From: Paenochrobactrum pullorum
GTDB taxonomy: Bacteria > Pseudomonadota > Alphaproteobacteria > Rhizobiales > Rhizobiaceae
Assembly (NCBI RefSeq): GCF_041929845.1
Contig: NZ_JBHEEH010000004.1
Coordinates: 1 to 64,000, forward strand
Direction of reading: 5' to 3'
Length of the DNA stretch: 64,000 nt
Shown here: positions 45,032 to 52,539 of the stretch, piece after piece
How positions within the stretch are numbered: the first letter of the stretch is position 1
Layout of the letters: every line of letters begins with the position of its first letter
Program-made: the position numbers and the translations under genes
The notes under the pieces: model-generated
Told to the model about the DNA's origin: nothing
Seen by the model: only the letters and a program-made list of their open reading frames with translations
The model's database searches: none

Positions 45032-45298
45032 ATGACCAGCGGATCGAACAGAATTCTGGATGAATTGGCCAAACTCGTGACCGATGCTGCAGGGGCTGCG
45101 CAAGGCGTGCGTGGCGAAGTTGAAACGGCGCTGCGCTCGCAGGGTGAGCGCGTTCTCAATGCATTGGATGTGGTGCAGCGTGAAGAATTCGAAATTGTAC
45201 GTGATCTGGCCATTAAAGCGCGTGCAGAAAATGCAGCTCTGTTGCAGAAAATTGAAGCGCTTGAAGCTCGGTTAACCAAGCTTGGCTCTGATTCATAA
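45032..45298 (+). CDS. ubiK: UbiK/YqiC-type accessory factor (BMFP family)
   Basis: The 88-residue protein matches the BMFP/UbiK family, a membrane-associated trimeric coiled-coil protein that assists ubiquinone synthesis with UbiJ-type partners. The first half (LDELAKLVTDAAGAAQGVRGEVE, partly shown) is amphipathic. Residues from about 45 to the end, including FEIVRDLAIKARAENA and LLQKIEALEARLTKL, form a coiled coil. The ATG at 45032 has an AAGGA ribosome-binding site; an upstream extension has none. It ends with a terminator at 45409. Confidence 0.88.
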   Translation: MTSGSNRILDELAKLVTDAAGAAQGVRGEVETALRSQGERVLNALDVVQREEFEIVRDLAIKARAENAALLQKIEALEARLTKLGSDS

Positions 45299-45813
45299 GC
45301 AGAATTTGCTGCTTTTATCGTTTTTACGCTGTTGAATAAAGTTTTTAACAAGAAATTTATCAACAGGCTGAAAGAGCGAAAATCCCTTGTGATTGAATCC
45401 TTTAACGACGGGCGCGACGGCGCCCGTTTTCATGTTTCCACATCCTTTCGTGTCAGTTTTTATAAAAGGGACTAGCGCTCAGAGTCTGCATCAATAGACT
45501 GAAAACACTACATGATTCGAAATCAGGGTCATGGAGTTCAAGTGGTGGGGGCTACTTGTGGGGCTATATGTAGGTCTGGGCGTTTTTCAGACTGCTTTCC
45601 AGAGTCACTGGGTCAGTTTATTTGGCCTGTATTAGTTGCGTATGTGCGTGTGCCCTTGAACGATAAATCGCCTGAGCGGTGGTTTCTGGTTCAGCCTATC
45701 AATCCGGTTTCTTTGTTTGCGCGAGTGTTTTGCGCTGCAAACAGAGCGAACCAGGTGAGCATCATGTTCGCCGGACTAAAAATGCGCTTATGCGTGCAGG
45801 ACAGGAAACAGAT
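45299..45813 (+). other. 515-bp gap between ubiK and the YbjN gene
   Basis: The first part carries the ubiK terminator (45409-45430). The remaining about 380 bases hold no ORF with a ribosome-binding site, although two frames stay open for 60-100 codons. It would be an unusually long leader or spacer for the downstream YbjN gene. No promoter or RNA family could be assigned with confidence. Confidence 0.4.
45409..45430 (+). terminator. Terminator after ubiK
   Basis: CGGGCGC at 45409-45415 pairs with GCGCCCG at 45420-45426, followed by four T residues. Confidence 0.85.
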
Positions 45814-46314
45814 ATGAGCCTTGTGGAGCTTGAATTCGCACGTGAATTACATCCTGTAGATGTGATTGAACATGTCGCTAATTCAAATGAATGGTCTTTT
45901 GAACGCACTGGAGACGACGAAATTGCTATTTCTGTCGCTGGAAGCTGGACTGACTATCATATTTCCTTTTCATGGATGGAAGATTACGAGGCGCTGCATC
46001 TGGCCTGCGCCTTTGATATTAAAGTGGCGGAACCGCGTGTAAACGAGGTGCTGCGTTTGCTATCACTGATCAATGAGCAACTTTTGATGGGGCATTTTGA
46101 TCTGTGGCGACAGGAAGGGGCGATTATGTATCGCCAATCCCTTTTGCTGGCCGGTGGCGCAGAGCCGACCAGCCGTCAGGTGGAAGTGCTGCTTTCCAGC
46201 GCAATTGAAGCTTGCGAAACCTATTTTCAAGCCTTCCAGTTTGTTGTCTGGTCGGGTGTTACAGCGCGTGAAGCGATGGAGAGTGTATTGTTTGAAACTG
46301 TTGGTCAGGCTTGA
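45814..46314 (+). CDS. YbjN-domain protein
   Basis: The start at 45814 gives 166 residues and follows an AGGAAA ribosome-binding site. YbjN-domain proteins resemble type III secretion chaperones in fold and are cytosolic; E. coli YbjN affects stress and motility. Conserved features are SFERTGDDEIAISVAGSW, the RVNEVLRLLSLINEQLLMGHFDLW helix pair (divided), and the acidic C-terminal region around SSAIEACETYFQAF. The last codons form one arm of a perfect 20-bp inverted repeat. It precedes csaA and probably shares a transcript with it. Confidence 0.85.
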   Translation: MSLVELEFARELHPVDVIEHVANSNEWSFERTGDDEIAISVAGSWTDYHISFSWMEDYEALHLACAFDIKVAEPRVNEVLRLLSLINEQLLMGHFDLWRQEGAIMYRQSLLLAGGAEPTSRQVEVLLSSAIEACETYFQAFQFVVWSGVTAREAMESVLFETVGQA

Positions 46315-46337
46315 AAATTCAAGCCTGACCAACAGTT
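46296..46337 (+). repeat. Perfect 20-bp inverted repeat across the YbjN stop codon
   Basis: Positions 46296-46315 and 46318-46337 are exact reverse complements, separated by two bases (AA). The left arm contains the last five codons and stop of the YbjN gene. There is no T-run directly after it, so it is not a standard terminator. It may fold into a very stable RNA hairpin that controls termination, decay or translation of csaA, 27 bases downstream. Confidence 0.75.
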
Positions 46338-46363
46338 GGACTTAATAAAAATAGGGAACGGAT

Positions 46364-46723
46364 ATGAGTGAGACAAGCGTGATTGCCGATACGATTACAT
46401 GGGGCGACTTTGAAAAAGTCGATATTCGTGCCGGTACCATTATTGAAGCACTGCCTTTTCCGGAAGCGCGTAAACCTGCCTTCAAACTGAAAATTGATTT
46501 TGGTGCCGATATTGGGGTGAAGAAAACATCGGCGCAGATTACCAAACATTACCAGCCGGAAGATCTGGTGGGCAAACAGGTGATGGCAGTGGTGAATTTT
46601 CCTTCGCGCCAGATCGGCCCATTTATGTCGGAAGTGCTGACACTCGGCATGCCTGATGAAGCTGGTGATGTGGTGTTGGTGACAACCGACAAGACCGTCC
46701 CGAATGGCGGTAGATTATTTTAA
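46364..46723 (+). CDS. csaA: CsaA-type tRNA-binding-domain protein
   Basis: This 119-residue protein is a stand-alone tRNA-binding (OB-fold) domain like CsaA of Bacillus, which was reported as a chaperone of the secretion pathway; its archaeal and bacterial relatives bind tRNA. Conserved segments are FEKVDIRAGTIIEALPFPEARKPAF (divided), LKIDFGADIGVKKTSAQI, and VNFPSRQIGPFMSEVL. It starts with ATG at 46364 and follows the YbjN gene after a 20-bp inverted repeat. Confidence 0.9.
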   Translation: MSETSVIADTITWGDFEKVDIRAGTIIEALPFPEARKPAFKLKIDFGADIGVKKTSAQITKHYQPEDLVGKQVMAVVNFPSRQIGPFMSEVLTLGMPDEAGDVVLVTTDKTVPNGGRLF

Positions 46724-46791
46724 TCGTTAGATTGCTGTTGCAATCTTAAGCGGCCGTATGTTGTGAAATAGAGGGAGGGCACTTTTCCTTC

Positions 46792-47177
46792 TTAAAGATT
46801 GCTATTTGTTTTTCCAGCATTTTTTTGTTGAATAAAATCCTCAATATCTTCACTGGAATATCCCAATAACCAACCATCTAACCGGTGAAGATCATCGGTA
46901 GTAAGCTCACTTAATAGTTTTGAACCAATGGATTTCCAAATAAGTTCACTTATTTTGACGCGCCACTCTTCTCCTTCGAGGTAGTAATATCGCCTTTCTA
47001 TTGGTGGTCCGTTCGTACTTTCGCGCTATATGTTTTGATTTTTCCTGACTTTACATGTTGATCAAAGCCTTGGTCTGTGGCTGTTTCAGGTAAGTCCAAC
47101 TCAATTGCAAAGCGAGCCATTGGTTTTAAACTAGCAAGCATTAATTCCAGTTCTTTATAGTTGTGAGGGCCTATCAT
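46792..47177 (-). pseudogene. Broken gene (frameshift), second of a two-gene degraded unit
   Basis: A gene beginning at ATG 47177, preceded by GGAG, opens as MIGPHNYKELELMLASLKP and runs in frame to about 47010. There it meets a stop after a short unrelated stretch (VRTDHQ). One frame over, the protein continues convincingly as RRYYYLEGEEWRVKISELIW and LHRLDGWLLGYSSEDIED to a TAA at 46792. Insertion of one A near CGAACGG (about 47012) would join them into about 128 residues. Its ATG overlaps the stop of the upstream broken gene by four bases (ATGA). The product is unidentified; size and coupling to a small secreted protein are compatible with an immunity protein, which is speculation. Confidence 0.6.
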
Positions 47178-47485
47178 CTGCGCTCCATTTTTCGCATGTG
47201 GCAACTATTCATACATTCCAGTGAACCGCCGCCACCACCACCACCATCACTTGAAGGAACCCATTTGCCTAAGCCATTATTCCAGACTGGCGAACCATAT
47301 TCTTTGATGAAACAATCAGGATAAAGAGGTAAATCTGTATTGGGAGCCGTATAAACGCCACCAGTCGGTGTGCCGCAATCAATACATGGTTGGACGGGTG
47401 TCTCAGCTGCTCTGACAACAGATAAAGATGTTAAAGCTAGAAGCCCAATTATCTAATATAATAAAAAATATTTTGCAAAATTCAT
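47174..47485 (-). pseudogene. Broken small secreted protein gene (in-frame stop), first of a degraded two-gene unit
   Basis: An ATG at 47485 with an AGGAAA ribosome-binding site opens MNFAKYFLLY. A TAG at 47453-47455 then interrupts the frame at codon 11. Beyond the stop the same frame continues IIGLLALTSLSVVRAAET, which is the rest of a good Sec signal peptide. A mature region of about 75 residues follows, with six cysteines, the segment CIDCGTPTGG and a run of seven glycines, and ends at TGA 47174. The stop overlaps the next gene's ATG. The sequence is consistent with a real but broken gene. Confidence 0.6.
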
Positions 47486-47566
47486 GTTTAATTTCCTATT
47501 TTTGAGAATTAACATTTTTAAAAATAATTATAAATTACAATAAGTTGCTGGCTTTTATGCCGCTTA

Positions 47567-48907
47567 TTATGCCGGAATTTGAATGACTGCACGCAAGCCC
47601 CCGAGCGGGCTGTCATGCAATGTGATGTCACCGCCGTGGCTACGCGCAATATCGCGTGCAATGGCAAGGCCAAGGCCGGTTCCGCCTGCATCCTGATTAC
47701 GCGCTGCATCAAGACGCACAAACGGCTTAAACACATCTTCGCGGCTTTCTTCCGGAATGCCTGAGCCGTTATCATCAACCGTGATTTCCAAGAAACCATC
47801 CTTATGACGAGCCTGTACCTCTACTTTATGCGCGTATCGCAAGGCATTAGAAACGAGATTGGACACCAGTCGGGAGAAATCATTTGGGCGGACTTTTACT
47901 TCCGGAGCGCCGTCGATACTGGCTGTTAAATCCTTGCCGCGCAAAGTGCTGTCATGTTTAAGCCGGTCGAACAAGATCTGCAGATCAAGGACAGACGTTT
48001 CTTCCGAACCTTCCCCACGCGCAAAAGCCAGATAACCCTCCAGCATGGTTTGCATGTCGGTGATATCCTGATTGAGCGGCTCTGTATCCAGTGAATTTCC
48101 AGCTAGAGCCAGCTGCAATTTAAAGCGTGTCAGGATGGTGCGCAGGTCATGGCTGACCCCGCTCAGCATGGCAGTGCGCTGCTCGATCTGGCGCTCGATA
48201 CGCTCACGCATCTGGATAAAAGCAATACCGGCTTTGCGCACTTCCTCCGCCCCTTGCGGTTTGAAGCCTTCGGGCATGGCGCGGCCCTTACCAAAGCTTT
48301 CGGCGGCATCTGCCAGTTGCTGGATTGGCTTGATCTGATTACGCAGGAAGAAAATTGCGATTGTCAGCAGTACCAGCGCTGTGCCGACCATCCATGTGAG
48401 GAAAATGCCGGTATTGGAGGCATAGGCTTGAGAGCGCCGTGCAAAAACGCGCAAGACATTATTTTCAAGTTTAATACGAATTTCAACCAGATCGGAATCG
48501 CCGACTGTATCAATCCAGAATGGCCGATTGATCTGACGGGTGATTTCTTCGCTCAAAAAATAATCAAGAATGGAAAAGAATGGTTTCGGGCTTGGTGCTG
48601 GCAGCGGATCAGGCGGCAAAATGGAAATATTGAGCGCTAAACGCTGCTGGGCGATGCGGATGACATTTTCATAATCGGCTTCTTGCGGATAGGTTTCAAG
48701 CAGATCAATGATAGCGGAAATATCGCGCACAACCGCCGTTGAAAGACGCTCGGTGACCATTTGCCAGTGGCGTTCCATGAAGACAAACGCCACTACCGAC
48801 TGCAACAGCACCATCGGCGCGATGATAATGATCAGCGAGCGCGCATAGAGACCTTTTGGAACCCACGTGCTGAACCAGTGTTTCAGAGCCTTCCAAGGGT
48901 GTGTCAT
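47567..48907 (-). CDS. Membrane histidine kinase, EnvZ-like
   Basis: The 446-residue protein has two membrane helices (about residues 24-44 and 170-190) framing a periplasmic sensor domain. A HAMP domain, the HisKA box SGVSHDLRTILTRF with the phospho-His near residue 253, and an HATPase domain with DNGSGIPEE and GGTGLGLAIA follow. It is encoded 72 bp downstream of a PetR-like response regulator on the same strand, its likely partner. In Brucella the matching pair has been reported (as I recall it) as Cpk-OtpR, which affects cell shape and beta-lactam tolerance. The signal is unknown. Confidence 0.9.
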   Translation of the reverse strand: MTHPWKALKHWFSTWVPKGLYARSLIIIIAPMVLLQSVVAFVFMERHWQMVTERLSTAVVRDISAIIDLLETYPQEADYENVIRIAQQRLALNISILPPDPLPAPSPKPFFSILDYFLSEEITRQINRPFWIDTVGDSDLVEIRIKLENNVLRVFARRSQAYASNTGIFLTWMVGTALVLLTIAIFFLRNQIKPIQQLADAAESFGKGRAMPEGFKPQGAEEVRKAGIAFIQMRERIERQIEQRTAMLSGVSHDLRTILTRFKLQLALAGNSLDTEPLNQDITDMQTMLEGYLAFARGEGSEETSVLDLQILFDRLKHDSTLRGKDLTASIDGAPEVKVRPNDFSRLVSNLVSNALRYAHKVEVQARHKDGFLEITVDDNGSGIPEESREDVFKPFVRLDAARNQDAGGTGLGLAIARDIARSHGGDITLHDSPLGGLRAVIQIPA

Positions 48908-48979
48908 GGTCTGAAAGCCTCAGTCGCCAAATTTTATCCCTTTTCGTTCTGATCTTGTTAAATTGTAAAACCGGCAGGC

Positions 48980-49684
48980 TTATTCGATACTCAGCTTGTA
49001 GCCGATGCCGCGCACAGTTTGTAGCCAGATCGGATTGGCCGGATCTTGTTCGATTTTACGGCGCAGGCGGTTGATCTGCACGTCAATAGTGCGCTCACCT
49101 ACTTCGCCTTCTGTACCTGTCAGTTCGTGGCGCGGTACAGTATCACCGGCGCGCTCCGCAAAAATTGCCATAATATCGCGTTCACGGTCGGTGAGTTTGA
49201 TCACCTCGCTGCCTTTTTTTAATTCACGGCGCGGAATGAAGAATGTGTAAGGGCCAAAGACAATTTGCTCGATTTTTGGTTGCAGCGCAGGCGCACCGCG
49301 TCGCAGAATATTATTGATGCGCAGTAGCAATTCGCGCGGATCAAACGGTTTTGGCAAATAATCATCGGCACCGGCCGCCAGACCATCAATACGGCTGTCG
49401 GTTTCCGATAATGCCGTCAGCATCAGAATGGGAACGGTTTTTTTCTCACGCAATGAGCGGGTCAGCGAAACGCCAGTTTCGCCCGGCATCATCACATCGA
49501 GTATGAGCAGGTCGAAATCAATGCCTTCCAGCTTACGCCGCGCTTCAGCGGCACTCGCAGCCATTGTGACGCGAAAACCGCTGGTAGTCAGAAACTGTGA
49601 AAGCAGGCTGCGGATGCGGGTATCATCATCAACAACCAGCAGGTGCGGTGCATCATCTGAGATAAGTTGATCTTCAACGAGCAT
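48980..49684 (-). CDS. petR: OmpR-family response regulator (PetR-like)
   Basis: The 234-residue protein has a receiver domain with the phospho-acceptor D63 in LLILDVMMPGE and the switch Lys in DDYLPKPFDP. An OmpR-type winged-helix domain with the TIDVQINRLRRKIE recognition helix follows. It is close in organisation to PetR of Rhodobacter capsulatus, which lies next to the MarR-like PetP and is needed for the bc1 complex. The start at 49684 has GGAG seven bases before the ATG; an in-frame ATG four codons upstream is possible. The petP-petR-kinase order is preserved here, but the petABC genes are about 17 kb away. Confidence 0.9.
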   Translation of the reverse strand: MLVEDQLISDDAPHLLVVDDDTRIRSLLSQFLTTSGFRVTMAASAAEARRKLEGIDFDLLILDVMMPGETGVSLTRSLREKKTVPILMLTALSETDSRIDGLAAGADDYLPKPFDPRELLLRINNILRRGAPALQPKIEQIVFGPYTFFIPRRELKKGSEVIKLTDRERDIMAIFAERAGDTVPRHELTGTEGEVGERTIDVQINRLRRKIEQDPANPIWLQTVRGIGYKLSIE

Positions 49685-49720
49685 AGCGCACTCCATATTT
49701 TAAATTATCTTTATCAGGTA

Positions 49721-50275
49721 TCAAGATGAGGTAATACCGTTTTTTACAAAGGGACGTTCCGTCACGTTACCATAATCTGCAGGATCAAAACTGTCGATCT
49801 GGGCGCGTTGCTCGGAGTTTACCATTTTATAGAGAAAGCGTTCAATAATATGGCGCTCTTCTTCCGAACAATTTTCCAGTGCCTTGGCAATGCGGTGAGA
49901 CTGGGGCGTTGCCAGCGATAATGTCAAAGTACGGCCCGCCTCAGTCGGGTAAAGTTTCCGGTGACGTCTGTCATGAGCAGCTGTGATTTGCACCACGTGG
50001 CCTGTATCAATCAATTGTTTGAGAACCCGTGACAAGCTTTGTTTGGTGATGCGCAACAACTCCAAAAGTTCCGCGACCGTCATGCCGGGTTTACGATTGA
50101 TGAAGTAAAGTACGCGGTGATGCGCGCGACCAAAGCCGATTTTCTCAAGGATGAGATCCGGATCAGCGGTAAAATCACGATAAGAGAAGAACAAAAGTTC
50201 GATAATATCGAGATTGTCTGCCTCACGTGCAGAAAGCGGGGTCTCAACTGAGGCAGTTATGTTTTCAGAATTCAC
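49721..50275 (-). CDS. petP: MarR-family regulator (PetP-like)
   Basis: The 184-residue protein is a MarR-type winged-helix regulator (AELLELLRITKQSLSRVLKQLI with the DRRHRKLYPTEAG wing). It carries a 30-residue N-terminal and a C-terminal extension typical of the PetP group. It starts with GTG at 50275 preceded by GGAG. It lies 36 bp upstream of petR on the same strand, as in Rhodobacter, where PetP and PetR together affect bc1 synthesis. The likely target is the pet operon or envelope genes, which is inference. Confidence 0.8.
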   Translation of the reverse strand: MNSENITASVETPLSAREADNLDIIELLFFSYRDFTADPDLILEKIGFGRAHHRVLYFINRKPGMTVAELLELLRITKQSLSRVLKQLIDTGHVVQITAAHDRRHRKLYPTEAGRTLTLSLATPQSHRIAKALENCSEEERHIIERFLYKMVNSEQRAQIDSFDPADYGNVTERPFVKNGITSS

Positions 50276-50596
50276 ATCATGGCTCCGGTCATACGGTTAT
50301 GAATATGTCAGTATGTGCAAATGATTTCAATGACGCAGGCCACTCATGCGTGGCTATTCCTGTGAATGGTAAAAACGTTATTCATCCTGTTTTATTATTA
50401 TGTTACCCGATTGTTAATTACTCATTTTACAAAAATGATAAACAGATTTTATATGTATGTTTGCCAGTAAAGACTGTGGTTAATGCTTTTTTATGAGTAA
50501 ATGAATCGTAATTTATTTGACATTATTGGCTTTCTGATGATCATCAAGATGCTGGAACCTTGAATCTCATGCAAAACCTTGATGGAAGGATACGTC
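50276..50596. other. 321-bp divergent gap between petP and the glycine-rich membrane protein gene
   Basis: Low-GC sequence without a supported ORF. It carries the promoter-like TTGACA at 50517-50522 towards the 93-residue gene. Runs of T and A near 50400-50470 could bind H-NS/MucR-like proteins, but no specific motif stands out. Confidence 0.4.
50517..50545 (+). promoter_or_regulatory. Candidate promoter of the 93-residue gene
   Basis: A perfect -35 TTGACA (50517-50522) is followed after 16-17 bases by a weak -10 (GATCAT/ATCATC region). The start codon is about 55 bases downstream. Confidence 0.5.
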
Positions 50597-50878
50597 ATGG
50601 AAGCTCTTCTGCCTATCGTGTTACAATTAGTTTCAGGTGCAGTTGGTGGCAATATTGCCGGCGCTGTCAAGAATTTGAGTCTCGGTACAACAGGTAATAC
50701 AGTTGCCGGTGGTATCGGCGGTGTCATTTTGGGACAATTATTGCCGCTGTTGAACAATGGCAGCCTTGATTCTTTTCTGAATGGCACAATCGGGCAACTT
50801 GCCGGTGGTGGTGTCGGCGGTATTGTTTTGACCGCAATCATCGGTATGATCAAAAACGCAACCGCCAATAGAGCATAA
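50597..50878 (+). CDS. Small glycine-zipper membrane protein
   Basis: The start at 50597 gives 93 residues with a good GGAAGGA ribosome-binding site. Nearly the whole chain is hydrophobic and Gly-rich, with GxxxG-like repeats in LVSGAVGGNIAGAVK, NTVAGGIGGVILGQLL and LAGGGVGGIVLTAIIGMI, which form two or three membrane helices joined by short polar loops. Such glycine-zipper proteins may form oligomers or pores in the inner membrane. I do not recognise a named family. It stands alone behind its own promoter. Confidence 0.75.
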   Translation: MEALLPIVLQLVSGAVGGNIAGAVKNLSLGTTGNTVAGGIGGVILGQLLPLLNNGSLDSFLNGTIGQLAGGGVGGIVLTAIIGMIKNATANRA

Positions 50879-50943
50879 AAAACATCCGGAGTATGCCGTA
50901 CTATCGCGGGCGCTCAATGTGATCATTTGAGCCGGAAATGTTT

Positions 50944-50980
50944 AATAAGGCAGTCTTGGTATTTCGGCTGCCTTATATTC
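50944..50980 (+). terminator. Weak terminator after the glycine-rich gene
   Basis: AATAAGGCAG at 50944-50953 pairs with CTGCCTTAT at 50968-50976 and runs into TATTCTGTT. An additional hairpin (GCTCAA/TTGAGC, 50912-50932) precedes it. Confidence 0.4.
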
Positions 50981-51128
50981 TGTTGGCTATATGTTTGATT
51001 TACAACCGGTCATGAAAGTGATCGGTTTTTTTTATGTTTTAATGACTGTTCGATGTCGGTAATGCCTTGTTTGTATTGCAGAGGCGGCATATTTGTGGAT
51101 ATGGCTTTTAAAAATAACGGAGCAGGTT

Positions 51129-51770
51129 TTGGGGCAACTACAGGCAATAATCATACCGGTGACGGCATTCCAGCAAAACTGTACTTTGCTGTTTGACAGC
51201 GAAACCAAAAAAGGTGTTGTGATTGATCCCGGTGGCAATGCTGATCGTATTGCTGAAGCTGTTAAAGCCCATAATGTTGATGTGGAAGCCATTTGGCTCA
51301 CCCACGGGCATCTTGATCATGTCGGCGGGGCGCTTGATCTGAAAGAAGCGCTGAACGTTGATATCATCGGTCCGCATATCGATGATAAAGAGCTGATGGC
51401 TAATGTCGAAAGCTCCGCTGCGCGCTATAATTTGCCGGATAAAATGCGCAATCTTGCTTCAGACAAATGGTTGAACGAAGGCGATCATGTGTCGTTTTCC
51501 GGTCATGATTTTGAAGTCTTCCATTGTCCGGGGCATTCGCCGGGGCATGTGGTTTTTTATAATGAAGCGGCATCTTTCGCGCTGGTGGGTGACGTGTTGT
51601 TTAATGGCTCTGTCGGTCGAACAGATTTACCTGGTGGTGATCATGATGCCCTGATCAGTTCAATTAAAAACAAATTGCTGCCGCTTGGCGATGAGATCGG
51701 CTTCTTATGTGGTCATGGGCCGGGCAGCCGATTTGGTGATGAGCGTCGCGGCAATCCATTTCTTGTTTGA
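51129..51770 (+). CDS. MBL-fold metallo-hydrolase (glyoxalase II-like)
   Basis: The 213-residue protein has the metallo-beta-lactamase fold with zinc motif H59-G-H61-L-D63-H64. Further metal residues are in HCPGHSPGH, GDVLFNGSVGR and the closing LCGHGPGS. It is close to hydroxyacylglutathione hydrolase-type (YcbL-like) enzymes, which hydrolyse thioesters such as S-lactoylglutathione. The TTG at 51129 has a GGAG ribosome-binding site and begins the conserved first strand. An open frame further upstream starts with another TTG and has no such site, so the exact start is uncertain. Confidence 0.85.
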   Translation: MGQLQAIIIPVTAFQQNCTLLFDSETKKGVVIDPGGNADRIAEAVKAHNVDVEAIWLTHGHLDHVGGALDLKEALNVDIIGPHIDDKELMANVESSAARYNLPDKMRNLASDKWLNEGDHVSFSGHDFEVFHCPGHSPGHVVFYNEAASFALVGDVLFNGSVGRTDLPGGDHDALISSIKNKLLPLGDEIGFLCGHGPGSRFGDERRGNPFLV

Positions 51771-51784
51771 GTGCAACAGATAGA

Positions 51785-51826
51785 AAAAAAGCCCCTGAAC
51801 GGTGGAGTTCGGGGGCTTTTTTATTG
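51785..51826. terminator. Bidirectional terminator between the MBL gene and the BA14K gene
   Basis: AAAAGCCCC(T)GAAC pairs with GTTC(G)GGGGCTTTT and is flanked by A and T runs. Confidence 0.92.
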
Positions 51827-51829
51827 GGT

Positions 51830-52327
51830 TTAGTTGGCAACGCAGAAATGGTCGGCACCATCATAGCCGCGGTAAGTGCCGGTTTTCGGGTTGAAAGAAC
51901 GAAACTTCTGCGAACAGTAATTGTACCAGGCTTGTGACCAAGGCTGAGCGCCGCCGCGATATTGCACTGGAGCCGGAGCTGCCGGATAGGCGTTGTAGGC
52001 AGGTTGCGGCGGATAATAAACGCGCGGTGGCGGAGGCGGTGCATAGCTTGGGGTGCTTGGCTGGGACAGGGCACCGGCAATGATTGCGCCTGCTGCCAGA
52101 CCAATGACACCAGCAGCAATCGCATCGCTTCTGTCGCGCTTGCGTGGGCGATCATAGTTCGGGCGCGGTCTGTTCCAGTCATTACGGCCGCCATGCCAGC
52201 CACCATGACGACCACTGTTCCAGCCACCATTGCCACGCCATGAATCGGCGGATGCAGTGCTGATCGGGGCTGCAACGGCTGCTGCTGCGGCAAGGCTTAA
52301 AATTGCGGTCCTCAAAAATTTGTTCAT
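51830..52327 (-). CDS. BA14K-family protein
   Basis: The 165-residue protein starts with a Sec signal peptide (FLRTAILSLAAAAAVAAP) and ends with the BA14K-type C-terminal segment WSQAWYNYCSQKFRSFNP, which continues to a GYDGADHFCVAN end. BA14K, from Brucella abortus, is an immunoreactive lectin-like protein needed for virulence in that genus. Between them lie a Trp/Gly/Arg-rich region, a membrane-like helix (AIAAGVIGLAAGAIIAGAL) and a Pro/Tyr-rich linker. The start at 52327 has a GGAG ribosome-binding site; the longer ORF adds an unlikely basic extension. Confidence 0.88.
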   Translation of the reverse strand: MNKFLRTAILSLAAAAAVAAPISTASADSWRGNGGWNSGRHGGWHGGRNDWNRPRPNYDRPRKRDRSDAIAAGVIGLAAGAIIAGALSQPSTPSYAPPPPPRVYYPPQPAYNAYPAAPAPVQYRGGAQPWSQAWYNYCSQKFRSFNPKTGTYRGYDGADHFCVAN

Positions 52328-52539
52328 TCTGCTTCTCCTTCGGGAGTAAACTTTTGCTGTGAACTCAGGCGGGAGGGACTGAATTCGTGTCACTGCACAT
52401 TGGCAGCTGATGATGCATTGATAAACAATGCTGCATGAATGGAAGCTGAACGAAATTCAAACGCTCGAATTTGTGCAAAAACGAGCACAGCTATGGTTGA
52501 ATAACCACCAGCCGAGATGGAGAGGGAATGTAAAAAGAA

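Noticed and set aside
45513..45526. GATTCGAAATC as a tRNA T-arm
   Set aside because: No acceptor stem, D-arm or anticodon arm can be folded around it.
45512..45817. 101-residue open frame before the YbjN gene
   Set aside because: It has no ribosome-binding site and improbable composition, and overlaps the start of the YbjN gene.
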